DNA from: Acidobacteriota bacterium
GTDB lineage: Bacteria > Acidobacteriota > Terriglobia > Acidiferrales > UBA7541
Assembly (NCBI GenBank): GCA_003167215.1
Contig: PMTV01000053.1
Span: 1-64,000, forward strand
Reading direction: 5' to 3'
Length of the DNA: 64,000 bases
Shown: positions 27,371 through 35,138 of the stretch, one piece after another
Layout: every line of letters begins with the position of its first letter
Numbering within the stretch: position 1 is the stretch's first letter
Made by a program: the position numbers and the translations under genes
The notes under the pieces: model-generated
Told to the model about the DNA's origin: nothing
Databases searched by the model: none
What the model saw: only the letters and a program-made list of their open reading frames with translations

Positions 27371-27800
27371 GCCTGCCGCTTGAAGAAGAACGCATTTCAG
27401 TGGGTGATCAGGAAGGCCTGCCGGGATATTGCTAGCCGCTACTTGCTCGCGGGCCGTTGTAATTCAACCTCTTGATTTCTAGAAAACGTCCGGGCCGACG
27501 ACGGCCCGGACGCCGTCGTAATACTCAGGGTGGTGCTTGAGTCGATCTAATTTACTGTTGGTCCCTGCAACAGTTGTTCTAGGCGGAGGCGGCCGGGGCT
27601 TTCGTTATCATTCATTTTCGATCCTGCCGATATCAGCTACCATCTGTTTGCGCGCGGCGGAACGAGGCAGGGACGCGAGACGAGTAGCGGAGAAGGCGGA
27701 CATCTGGGCCGCTGTGAACATTGGCGCAGTTTATTTTTGCGTGCGATGTTCCACGCGATGCGTGTGACATGATGGCAGGGCGGATAAGAGGAGAGCGGCG
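27371..27800. other. Intergenic region with a decayed gene copy
   Basis: Contains, at 27488-27720, a degraded copy of the locus at about 20130-20440. The piece GGGCCGACGACGGC (27492-27505) and CGTCGTAATACTCAGGGTG-type sequence match the 3' end of the small gene at 20113-20331. The later part (TTTCGATCCTGCCGATATCAG through GGACGCGAGACGAGTAGCGG) matches that gene's upstream region. The middle is deleted. No intact gene is present. Confidence 0.6.
27488..27720 (-). pseudogene. Decayed duplicate of the 20113-20331 small-gene locus
   Basis: A remnant in the same orientation as its intact relative. It keeps about 50 bases of the 3' coding end (equivalent to residues about 49-66), then jumps to the start-codon region and about 90 bases of upstream sequence (GAGACGAGTAGCGGAGAAGG against GAGACAAGCCGGAGAGAAGG). 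Frame is not preserved. Confidence 0.6.
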
Positions 27801-28202
27801 ATGAAATTGCGGTTCAAGCCAAATTCGGTTCGGCTGCGGCTGAATCGAGATGAGGTAACGAAGTTTACGAAGACCGGGGAGATTGCGGAAACGATTGAGT
27901 TCCCGGGGCGCGCGGTTTTTCGGTATGGGCTGCGAGTTTCGAGCGGCGCTGTGCCGGAAGCGACGCGGATTGAGAGTGGGGAACTGATGTTAAGTGTTCC
28001 GGGGGCGGATGCAAAAGCCTGGGCGGGGCGTGACGGAGAAATCGGATTGTATTACGAGCAGAAACTGGACGGCGGCGGAGCTCTGCGGATCATGATCGAG
28101 AAGGATTTTCAGTGCATCGACGGGCCAGCGGAAGAGATCGATCCAGCGGGGTACCCGAATCCTTTGGCGGCGACGGGATGCAAGCCGGGGGAAGAAAAGT
28201 AA
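27801..28202 (+). CDS. Conserved-type hypothetical protein (DUF7009-like)
   Basis: A 133-residue soluble protein that begins MKLRFKPNSVRLRLNRDEVT, then strand-rich segments (ETIEFPGRAVFRYGLRVSS, then GELMLSVPGADAKAWAG), then GALRIMIEKDFQCIDGP. The first 20 residues and the IEKDF motif are typical of a conserved hypothetical family found in Acidobacteria and Bacteroidetes. GAGGAGAGCGGCG precedes the ATG. Function is unknown; no operon partner. Confidence 0.7.
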   Translation: MKLRFKPNSVRLRLNRDEVTKFTKTGEIAETIEFPGRAVFRYGLRVSSGAVPEATRIESGELMLSVPGADAKAWAGRDGEIGLYYEQKLDGGGALRIMIEKDFQCIDGPAEEIDPAGYPNPLAATGCKPGEEK

Positions 28203-28269
28203 GCTAGGAATGTGCGTTAGGGCAAAAGCCTTAGGTCTGAAGACCTGAGCTGCATTCACCAGGAAGAAA

Positions 28270-28306
28270 GTCAAAAGAGCCGGCGGAACGCCGGCGCTAC
28301 GAAAAT
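28270..28306 (+). repeat. Dispersed palindromic repeat, GCCGGCG family
   Basis: GTCAAAAGAGCCGGCGGAAC followed by GCCGGCGCTACGAAAA; one loop base differs from the consensus GGGAC. Confidence 0.8.
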
Positions 28307-28506
28307 CGCACCTAGCATTCGCCAAGTTTGACGGCGAGCACAGTCCGACTGGGCGGCGGGACGCCGGCCGTACGAAAACCGCACTTAGCATTCGCCACGC
28401 TTGACGGCTAGCACAGTCCGGCTGGACGGCGCGTCATTGGGCGCAGCATGCTGCACCGGTACGGAAACTTGCTACGGCAAAAAACGTCGAGCGGAGCCAG
28501 CAAAAA

Positions 28507-28559
28507 AGTCAAAAGAGCCGGCGGGACGCCGGCCTGCCTGCCGGCAGGCGCTACGAAAA
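28507..28559 (+). repeat. Extended palindromic repeat, GCCGGCG family
   Basis: The standard unit with a second palindrome, CCTGCCTGCCGGCAGG, inserted before GCGCTACGAAAA. A similarly extended copy is at 29420-29477. Confidence 0.8.
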
Positions 28560-28682
28560 TCGCACCTAGCATTCGCCAAGTTTGACGGCGAGCACAGTCC
28601 GGCTGGGCGGCGCGTCAGCGTGAGCAGCTCCAATGTAAGGAGACGCGGGAAGGCGTACCAAGCTGCGTGCGTACGCGAGGGT

Positions 28683-29366
28683 TTAGGGCTTGGCGACGAA
28701 GAGGCTCGGGAATTGCTGCTGAAGATTTTTTAGTTTGGGGAGATCGAACATGGCGATGTAGGGATTGTCGGGATGCTCGGTGGCGTAGTTCTGGTGGTAG
28801 TCTTCGGCGCGATAGAAAGCTTTGAGCGGGACGATTTGCGTGACGATGGGCTGCGAAAAAACTTTGGACTGATTGAGCTGGTCCACGTAGGACTGCGCGA
28901 TGCGCTGCTGGTCGGTGTTGGAGAAGAAAATGATGGAGCGATACTGCGTGCCGGTGTCGGGGCCCTGGCGGTTCAGTTCGGTGGGGTCGTGAGCGACGGA
29001 GAAAAATACTTTTAGGAGCTGGCCCAGGGTGATTTTGGATGGGTCGTAGACGATTTCGACGGATTCGGCGTGGCCGGTTGTGCCGCTGCTGACCTGTTCG
29101 TAGTCGGGATTTTTGACGGTGCCGCCGGAGTAGCCGGAAGTGGCGCGGGTGACGCCTTTCACGTGCTGGAAGACGGCTTGGACACCCCAGAAACAGCCGC
29201 CTGAGACGACGACGGTTTGTTGGCCTTTTTGCGAGGCGAGAGTTTCGTCCACGGCGGGATCGGGGATTGCGGTGGCGGCGCTGGCGTAATTGTGGCGGGT
29301 CCAGAGGAAGAGAGCCAGGACGGCGAGTAAGACGGTCAAAGTCGGGGTGATGATTGAGCGCTTCAT
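28683..29366 (-). CDS. msrA: Peptide methionine sulfoxide reductase A, signal-anchored
   Basis: Reduces the S-form of methionine sulfoxide in proteins. The 227 residues have an N-terminal hydrophobic anchor (LTVLLAVLALFLW, about 10-22), so the enzyme faces the periplasm. The catalytic motif GGCFWG places the active cysteine at C58. The acid/His pocket segment and GTQYRSIIFF are present. C58 is the only cysteine; the usual C-terminal resolving cysteines are missing, so an external thiol must recycle it. Upstream on the same strand are msrB and a DipZ-type electron carrier. A 216-base gap with repeats separates msrA from msrB. Confidence 0.95.
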   Translation of the reverse strand: MKRSIITPTLTVLLAVLALFLWTRHNYASAATAIPDPAVDETLASQKGQQTVVVSGGCFWGVQAVFQHVKGVTRATSGYSGGTVKNPDYEQVSSGTTGHAESVEIVYDPSKITLGQLLKVFFSVAHDPTELNRQGPDTGTQYRSIIFFSNTDQQRIAQSYVDQLNQSKVFSQPIVTQIVPLKAFYRAEDYHQNYATEHPDNPYIAMFDLPKLKNLQQQFPSLFVAKP

Positions 29367-29419
29367 CGGTGATTCTCCTTCGAGCGATTGTTAAGAAACT
29401 TTCTAAAGCCAGAAACAAA

Positions 29420-29477
29420 GTCAAAAGAGCCGGCGGGACGCCGGCCCGCCTGCCGGCAGGCAGGCGCTACGAAAAAC
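29420..29477 (+). repeat. Extended palindromic repeat, GCCGGCG family
   Basis: GTCAAAAGAGCCGGCGGGAC, then GCCGGCCCGCCTGCCGGCAG, then GCAGGCGCTACGAAAA. It lies between msrB and msrA, so a shared transcript would carry this hairpin. Confidence 0.8.
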
Positions 29478-29515
29478 GAGACGTCGCCTGCGCGTTGAGG
29501 CTGGGCAGCGCGTCA

Positions 29516-29560
29516 GCGGGCGCAGCATGCTGCCCCTACGGGCTCTTGCTCCCGCAAGAC
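29516..29560 (+). repeat. Dispersed palindromic repeat, GGCGCAGCATGCTGC family
   Basis: CAGCGGGCGCAGCATGCTGC, then CCCTACGGGCTCTTGCTCCC and GCAAG; in the msrB-msrA gap. Confidence 0.7.
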
Positions 29561-29582
29561 ACTGCGAGAACTCGCTAAACCT

Positions 29583-30194
29583 CTACGACGCTTTGGCGAA
29601 GCGCATGGAGACGGAGTTCATGCAGTAGCGCAGGCCGGTGGGAGGCGGGCCGTCGTCAAAGACGTGGCCCAAGTGCGCGTCACACAGGCGGCAGGCGACG
29701 GCGGTGCGCTGCATAAACAAACTGCTGTCGGTGGTCTCCAAAACATTTTCCTTGGCAATGGGGGCCCAAAAGCTGGGCCAGCCGGTGCCGGACTCGAACT
29801 TGGTGCCGGCGTCGAATAGAGCGGTGTCACAGCAAATGCAGCGGAAGACACCTTTCTCGTGATTGTTCGGATTTTCGTTGGTGTAGGCGCGCTCGGTGCC
29901 GGCGTGGCGAGTTACTTCGAACGAATCGGGCGAGAGCTGCTTGCGCCAGTCATCTTCGGTTTTTACGACTCTGGGAACGGTCACGGTGTCCTGGCGCTTG
30001 CCCGCGTCGGTGAAATTTACGATCTTGACCGTCTTGGGAAGGTCAGCGGGCGCAGATGCGGCCTCGGCACGCACGGGGCCGTGCTTCTGAAAATAGGCCC
30101 AGACAACCGCCAGAGCAGCGGTGGCGCTGCCGATCAAAAAGACGCGGCGGCCCATCTCTCGGGGAATCTGATCTTTCTCATTTACTGAAAACAT
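29583..30194 (-). CDS. msrB: Peptide methionine sulfoxide reductase B, membrane-anchored
   Basis: Reduces the R-form of methionine sulfoxide. The 203 residues have an N-terminal anchor or Tat-like signal (GRRVFLIGSATAALAVVWAY). The zinc site is C119/C122 (CICC) and C168/C171 (CRLC); the catalytic cysteine is C191 in RYCMNS, and GTGWPSF is the substrate loop. The ATG at 30194 with GAGGGC upstream was chosen; an in-frame ATG 18 bases earlier is possible. It follows the DipZ-like gene by 20 bases on the same strand, so the two are surely cotranscribed. Confidence 0.95.
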   Translation of the reverse strand: MFSVNEKDQIPREMGRRVFLIGSATAALAVVWAYFQKHGPVRAEAASAPADLPKTVKIVNFTDAGKRQDTVTVPRVVKTEDDWRKQLSPDSFEVTRHAGTERAYTNENPNNHEKGVFRCICCDTALFDAGTKFESGTGWPSFWAPIAKENVLETTDSSLFMQRTAVACRLCDAHLGHVFDDGPPPTGLRYCMNSVSMRFAKAS

Positions 30195-30214
30195 GATGCC
30201 CTCGCGTTTCAAAT

Positions 30215-31945
30215 TTATCCAAACGTAAAAGCGAATGCCTGCACGCCGGGATCGAGAAAATCGATCTCGAAAGTCCTGTCTTCGACCGCGCCCTTTTGGC
30301 GAATGAGCTGATACAGGCGGTTGCCTTGAACGGTGCCGAAGCCGGTTGCGTCGGTGTCGGCGCCGTGATCGTCGCCGGGCGCAGTGCCGTCAAGTTTGAC
30401 TGTGAAACGAATCGGCTTGCCATTTTTCGTGGGGCCGAGGACCAAGTGCAGGTCGCGCGCGTGAAAGCGAAAAACGATTTTGCCCGGGACGGACTCGAGT
30501 ACGGCGCTTTCGTCGCCCACTTTCCAGCTTCCGCCCAAAGCCCACTGATTCAGCGAAAGCCTCGGTTGCGGGCTGTAGGTCTTGCGCGAATCTTTTGCGA
30601 TAGGCTCCGCCGAAGCGAAATTCGCGGAGCGTTTGTATCCCACGTATGTTTCGGGCGAACCAACGTTTCTGCTGTCCGAAGCGGCTTCCGCGCCGGTTGC
30701 GTTGACGTTGAGCACTCCCCCGGCGAGCGAACTCGCGCCATTTTCTTTCAGCAGCTCCTGAATCACGCGCTCGGACTCGTCGTATCCGCCTTCGCCGAAA
30801 TGGTGAGCGCGAATGCGGCCTTTGCCGTCAATGAAATAGTGCGCGGGCCAGTATTGATTGTTGAAAGCTTCCCAAATTTTGTAATCGCTGTCGATGGCGA
30901 CGGGGTAGGTCATCTTCAGGTCGCGGACGGCCTTTTCGACGTTCGAGCGTTCTTTTTCGAAGGCGAATTCGGGCGTGTGCACGCCGATGACTACCAGACT
31001 GGCGTCCTTGTATTTCGCGGACCAGCCTTCGACGTAAGGCAACGCGCGAAGGCAATTGATGCAGGAGTAGGTCCAGAAATCAATGACCACGACTTTGCCG
31101 CGCAGGGACTTGGTGGTCAAGGGAGGGGAATTGAGCCAGCCAACCGCGCCGCTGAGCTCCGGCATGGGGCCTTCGTCGGGAAGAGCCTGCGGCGGCGCGA
31201 GGAACCTTATGGAAATGAGCCCTGGTTTTCTCGGAGCGAGGGAGTCGATCAAATGCTCTTCGGCTTTGGCCGTGTTCACGAAAGAAAATTTCGTGAGCAA
31301 GCCCGTATCCCAGCCGAGCGCGATGGCAACTACGCCGACGATCACCGCGATGCCCAGGGCGCGGCGGATCCAGACGTCGAAAGACAGAGAGCGTTTCATT
31401 GCGGAAAAAACCTTCTTTCCTGCAAGGAGCGCGATGCCGAGAGAAGTGGCGGTGCCCAAAGCATAAGATAGCAACAAAAAGGATGAACGCACGCCGGGGC
31501 CTTGAATCGCGGCGCCGGTCAAAATCAGGCCGAGGATGGGGCCGGCGCAAGGAGCCCAAAGCAGTCCGGTGGAAATTCCCAGGACAAAAGATTTTCCGAT
31601 GCTGATCTCGGACGAAGGGCCGCCCTGAATTTTCGCGCCGGCCTGAACCAGCGGGCGAGTAAGCGCTTCGGCCAGCGAAGGGAAAAGTAGGGTGAGTCCC
31701 AACACAAGGAATATGGCGATGGCAACATAGCGGCCACCCTGGTTGAGGCGGACGACCCAGTGACCGCCGAAAGCGGCTGCGGTGGCGACCAGCGCGAAAG
31801 TGAGCGCCATGCCCGTCAGTAGAGGCAGACCGGAGCGGCGGAACGGCTGGTCGGCGCGCGAGAACACGAACGGGAGCACAGGAAGGATGCACGGGCTCAG
31901 GATAGTGAGGACGCCGCCGACAAACGCGAGTAAGTAGATGAGCAT
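30215..31945 (-). CDS. dipZ: DipZ-type CcdA-thioredoxin fusion protein
   Basis: A 576-residue membrane protein that carries electrons from the cytoplasm to the periplasm. An N-terminal CcdA-like domain (about 1-215) has six membrane helices and the paired cysteines C19 (ILSPC) and C133 (WAPCAGP). A TlpA-like periplasmic thioredoxin domain follows (about 280-400) with C295-I-N-C298. A C-terminal beta domain (about 430-576) completes the DipZ layout known from mycobacteria. It is the first gene of a minus-strand set with msrB and msrA. The likely role is to supply reducing power to the two exported sulfoxide reductases, the latter lacking resolving cysteines of its own. Confidence 0.92.
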   Translation of the reverse strand: MLIYLLAFVGGVLTILSPCILPVLPFVFSRADQPFRRSGLPLLTGMALTFALVATAAAFGGHWVVRLNQGGRYVAIAIFLVLGLTLLFPSLAEALTRPLVQAGAKIQGGPSSEISIGKSFVLGISTGLLWAPCAGPILGLILTGAAIQGPGVRSSFLLLSYALGTATSLGIALLAGKKVFSAMKRSLSFDVWIRRALGIAVIVGVVAIALGWDTGLLTKFSFVNTAKAEEHLIDSLAPRKPGLISIRFLAPPQALPDEGPMPELSGAVGWLNSPPLTTKSLRGKVVVIDFWTYSCINCLRALPYVEGWSAKYKDASLVVIGVHTPEFAFEKERSNVEKAVRDLKMTYPVAIDSDYKIWEAFNNQYWPAHYFIDGKGRIRAHHFGEGGYDESERVIQELLKENGASSLAGGVLNVNATGAEAASDSRNVGSPETYVGYKRSANFASAEPIAKDSRKTYSPQPRLSLNQWALGGSWKVGDESAVLESVPGKIVFRFHARDLHLVLGPTKNGKPIRFTVKLDGTAPGDDHGADTDATGFGTVQGNRLYQLIRQKGAVEDRTFEIDFLDPGVQAFAFTFG

Positions 31946-32087
31946 GGTATATGGCTAGTACGCTTTTCAGGGTGCCGATGGATTGGAGCGGAGCCGCGCG
32001 GGATTTCGCTCCTAACCCGATCATTTTACAATCAAATGGCGCTCGAGTCGCGGGGCTGATGCTGTAATCTATGCGGCTGGGAGCACC

Positions 32088-32441
32088 ATGATTCCGAAGT
32101 TATTGGATGTGCGCGGCATCGAGTTGGATGCGCAGACACGCTGCGAGCATTACCACGGGCCGACGGACATCATCGCGATCAAGATGAAGTGCTGCGGGGT
32201 GTATTACGCATGCAAAGATTGCCACGAGGCGCTTGCGGGCCACGCGGTCGAGGTGTGGCCAGAGAGCGAGTGGGAGCAAAAGGCGATTCTTTGCGGGGCT
32301 TGCGGCGCGGAGTTGACCATACGTCAGTATATGCAGTGTGAATCTTGCTGCCCGAGTTGCCGCGAGAGTTTCAATCCGGGGTGCCGTAGTCATTACTATT
32401 TTTATTTCGATACCAAGCAGCCTGCAAAGACACAGAGATGA
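32088..32441 (+). CDS. CHY zinc-finger protein
   Basis: A 117-residue protein of the CHY zinc-finger family. Cysteines and histidines lie in the family order: C19-x-H (RCEHYHG), CC (KMKCCGVYYACKDCHE), then CGAC, then CESCCPSC, with YYCHNC-like ends (RSHYYFYF). It should bind three zinc ions. Similar single-domain proteins are found in bacteria and yeast (Hot13-like), where the domain acts in mitochondrial import redox; the bacterial role is unknown. It lies alone, 140 bases after the divergent DipZ start. Confidence 0.88.
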   Translation: MIPKLLDVRGIELDAQTRCEHYHGPTDIIAIKMKCCGVYYACKDCHEALAGHAVEVWPESEWEQKAILCGACGAELTIRQYMQCESCCPSCRESFNPGCRSHYYFYFDTKQPAKTQR

Positions 32442-32468
32442 CGCAGGCCAGTGCGGGAGGATACTGAC

Positions 32469-33302
32469 ATGAATTTTCGTTTCTGTTACGGTTCCGCGAT
32501 GCGGTCACTTAGGGTCGGCGTGGCTCTGCTTGCACTTGCGGCGCTGGCCCCGGGCGCTGCGCGGGCGCAGCAGATCACGACCACGAAGGTGATTTTCTTT
32601 GTTACGGATCCCAGCGGCGCCGCAATCGGCAACGCAACGATCATTTTGGGGATGCCTTCGAATACGCCAGGGACGAAAACAGACGAGTACGGCCGTCTAT
32701 CCGTGGATTTGCCGATCGGAGCGCAGTACAACTTTCCCGTCTCCGCGCCCGGATACGTCAGCGACTACATTTACATCGATCTCACCTCAGCCGATCTTCC
32801 GGCTGACGAAACGAAGAACGTGACAGTTGTGCTTCACCCGGGCGATGGTGACTCGCAGAATTCGCAGACAGTCCCGAAATCCAAGCTGCTGGTGACAGGC
32901 GATGCGAATCATGCTCCCTTGAACCTTTCGTTTGCCGAATTCCGCGCACTGCCGCATGTGGACATCAAAGTGCACAACGGGCACACGAACGCCGACGAAA
33001 CTTATTCGGGAGTTCCGCTCGCCGTGCTGCTGGCCAAAGTGGGCGCGCCGCTCGAAGAGAATTTGCGCGGCAAGGCGCTAACCAATTACGTCGTCGCCAC
33101 TGGCTCGGACGGCTACTCGGTGGTGCTGTCTCTCGCGGAAGTCGATCCCACCTTTCATGACGGCCAGATCGTTGTAGCTGACTCTCGAGATGGCCAGCCG
33201 CTCACGAGTTCCGGCCCGTACCAGTTGATCGTCTCCGAAGATAAACGCCCCGCTCGATGCGTTCGCAACCTCGTTTCTATCGCTGTGCAAAGCATCCGCT
33301 GA
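32469..33302 (+). CDS. Secreted protein: carboxypeptidase-regulatory-like and SUOX-fold domains
   Basis: A 277-residue exported protein. After a signal peptide (VGVALLALAALAPGAARAQ) comes a carboxypeptidase regulatory-like domain (about 37-125; FFVTDPSGAAIGNATIILG, then DEYGRLSVDLPIG). The C-terminal half (about 140-277) looks like the molybdopterin-binding domain of sulfite-oxidase-like proteins (FAEFRALPHVDIKVH, then YSGVPLAVLLAKVG, then YVVATGSDGYSVVLSL, then GPYQLIVSEDKRPARCVRN). It lacks the cysteine usual for molybdenum in true SUOX proteins, so it is probably a binding or structural relative. The start has GGGAGGATACTGAC upstream. Confidence 0.75.
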   Translation: MNFRFCYGSAMRSLRVGVALLALAALAPGAARAQQITTTKVIFFVTDPSGAAIGNATIILGMPSNTPGTKTDEYGRLSVDLPIGAQYNFPVSAPGYVSDYIYIDLTSADLPADETKNVTVVLHPGDGDSQNSQTVPKSKLLVTGDANHAPLNLSFAEFRALPHVDIKVHNGHTNADETYSGVPLAVLLAKVGAPLEENLRGKALTNYVVATGSDGYSVVLSLAEVDPTFHDGQIVVADSRDGQPLTSSGPYQLIVSEDKRPARCVRNLVSIAVQSIR

Positions 33303-33441
33303 CGGCGTTTCAAAGGCCTCAGGTCGGAAACCATGCGTCCCCGTGGCAAACCTACAATTGACCGAGCGCGGGACCGATTTATTTACGAAGAGTGTGCTGT
33401 ATTGCACGGAAAAGGCCGTGGATTGCGTCTATCGTACGTAT

Positions 33442-33693
33442 ATGGCGAATAACAACGGGAAGAAGGGCCAAGCTCGCGCGACGCTCGACGGCGTCGATAT
33501 CAGCAGCGGGAAGAAAGTCGGGAGTAGAACGACTTTCAACAGTGGGGCGAATCAGAGCGGGAAGAAACGGCAGGCTAAGGCCACTCTGGCAAGCGTGGTG
33601 AAAGAAATGGACAAGCCTCGGTTGGCTGCATCGGTTGAGAGAGAGATCAGCAAAAAGTCCCGACCTGCGATTTTAGAGACTGTGCAAAAGTGA
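33442..33693 (+). CDS. Small basic hypothetical protein
   Basis: An 83-residue Lys-rich protein (NNNGKKGQARATLDGVDISS, then SGKKRQAKATLASVVKEMDK). Two imperfect internal repeats of GKK(G/R)QA(R/K)ATL are visible about 30 residues apart. The start is uncertain: the frame is open to 33343, and a separate 39-residue frame (33333-33452, beginning MRPRGKPTIDRARDR) overlaps the start. No clear ribosome site is seen for any of them. No family recognised. Confidence 0.4.
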   Translation: MANNNGKKGQARATLDGVDISSGKKVGSRTTFNSGANQSGKKRQAKATLASVVKEMDKPRLAASVEREISKKSRPAILETVQK

Positions 33694-33745
33694 ACAGAAA
33701 ACCAGGAGCCGGGGGCTTAAACTGCTCAGCACGAGGGAGGCGAAC

Positions 33746-34042
33746 ATGAGCAAACCAGAATGGGGATGGCAGGATCACTACCTGGAAGCGTTCCTGGAGA
33801 CAAACCCGGACAACCTCGTTCATCGGGTTGAGGCCGCCGAGAGTGCAATCTATTTGCGCACGAAAGAGCTGGCCTCAAGCGTGGACACGAAACCGGAGTG
33901 GCAGGCGATCGCAGATGCGATGGCGGGTTTGACTATTCTCAAGAGAGAGATCAAGTCTCAGAATGGAAACGGGATGTCCGCGGGGCGGAGCCCACGCGAA
34001 ACGATGGATGCGAATCATTTGTCGCGGGCGACAAGGAATTAA
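33746..34042 (+). CDS. Small hypothetical protein
   Basis: A 98-residue helical protein that begins MSKPEWGWQDHYLEAFLETN, then RVEAAESAIYLRTKELASS, then WQAIADAMAGLTILKREIKS. GAGGGAGGCGAAC is a strong ribosome site for this ATG. The pattern resembles a small conserved hypothetical often seen in Acidobacteria; no function is known. It stands alone after the 33442-33693 gene. Confidence 0.65.
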   Translation: MSKPEWGWQDHYLEAFLETNPDNLVHRVEAAESAIYLRTKELASSVDTKPEWQAIADAMAGLTILKREIKSQNGNGMSAGRSPRETMDANHLSRATRN

Positions 34043-34223
34043 GCCAGCTGGTTTTCCTTTTAACAAGCTCGACATGATCCGCGCAGGCGATTCAGCGGAT
34101 CAGTCCTGCTGACTCGGACCTAAGATTCGTGAAAGTATCAGAACAACGCAGAGCAAAATCAAAACCCGCACGCTCTAGATCGCGAAACGAGTTTCGCTAA
34201 CGCACCGAATCCCCCTTGTGATT

Positions 34224-34661
34224 TTACGAGGTGGCTGCGGCGGCGGTGGCGGTGGAAACCTGCTGCATCAGGCCCAACTGGTCCCAATTGTCCCAGCCAC
34301 GAACGATCTTGCCATTCTCGATCTGCGCAATGGTGATGCCCGTGACGCGAACGCGTTTGTTGGTCGCCCGGACGCCAAGGTGGTCGCCGGTATGAGTCAT
34401 TACCCCGGACCAACGGACCACGACGCTGTTGTCCGCACCGAAAGCGTCTTCGATGGTGTTTTTTATATCTGGAAACGCACCGCGAATGCGATTGAAGAGG
34501 GTCACGAAATCACGAGGTCCGCGTAATTCTTTGCCCGGTTGGTCTTGTCCAACGGCAGTCGCATTTTCCGCCATGAGATCGTAGATGGTTTGAACGCGTC
34601 CCTCGTTCCAAACTTCCTTGAACCACTTTTTCATGAGCGCAATGTTGTCTTCGACGGACAT
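34224..34661 (-). CDS. SnoaL-like ester cyclase family protein
   Basis: A 145-residue alpha+beta protein of the SnoaL/ester-cyclase type in the NTF2-like superfamily. Recognisable segments are MKKWFKEVWNEGRVQTIYDLM, broken by DLMAENATAVGQD, then GPRDFVTLFNRIRGAFPDI, VVVRWSGVMTHTGDHLGV and GKIVRGWDNWDQLGLMQQ. Members either cyclise polyketides or have unknown small-molecule roles. The ATG at 34661 has AAAAGGAAGG upstream; the frame is open further left but without a site. It is isolated. Confidence 0.82.
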   Translation of the reverse strand: MSVEDNIALMKKWFKEVWNEGRVQTIYDLMAENATAVGQDQPGKELRGPRDFVTLFNRIRGAFPDIKNTIEDAFGADNSVVVRWSGVMTHTGDHLGVRATNKRVRVTGITIAQIENGKIVRGWDNWDQLGLMQQVSTATAAAATS

Positions 34662-35138
34662 GAGACACCTTCCTTTTGAGGGCGCCGAGGTTAGCTCGGG
34701 CAATGGAAGCTCTCCCGCGGAGGTATACCATGAAGTCACGGCGCAAGCTAGTTTGATGTCAGGCGCGGAAGGCTTGCGAACGGAAGACGATGCGAACGCA
34801 GCACCAATTGCGCAAAACAGAATGAAGAGAGGAATTAGTGCCCAGGTCAGGTTCGTGGAATTTGTACGACAATCACTAGTGCAGAATCTTGGCCCTAATG
34901 TCGGGGCTGCCCTCCGCTAGCTCAGGGTAAAAGACCGTGCCCTGACGACTCGTGGGCTCAAGACACTACCGAGCCTCCGGCTTAAATACCCATGTCCGCC
35001 GTTGGTTAGAAGAAATAGCGAAACGCAACTTCTTTCCGGAGGGGGTGTTTAACTTGATAGACGCGGACGAAGGTAATCGGAAGCGTCTGACAGAAGAGAG
35101 AGTGGAAAGGACTTTACGGGCTCAGAAGGGGCCCAAAA
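34662..35138. other. Divergent intergenic region
   Basis: No gene is supported; the open frames here lack ribosome sites or overlap the next gene. A short hairpin (TCAGGG...CCCTGA) lies at about 34922-34945. The region holds the promoters of the SnoaL-like and glycine-rich genes. Confidence 0.45.

Larger units (their letters stand above)
28203..28682. repeat. Repeat cluster: three tandem composite units
   Basis: A dense repeat region. Three copies of a unit GCACYTAGCATTCGCCAMG followed by TTGACGGCKAGCACAGTCCG and GCTGG lie at about 28307-28355, 28380-28430 and 28560-28612. Each follows a GCCGGCG palindromic repeat (28270-28306, 28354-28379, 28507-28559); the third palindrome carries an extra CCTGCCTGCCGGCAGG. 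A copy of the GGGCGCAGCATGCTGC family lies at 28439-28479. No gene is present. Confidence 0.75.

Noticed and set aside
30296-31471. A 391-codon plus-strand frame opposite dipZ
   Set aside because: Shadow of dipZ; no domain pattern and no ribosome site.
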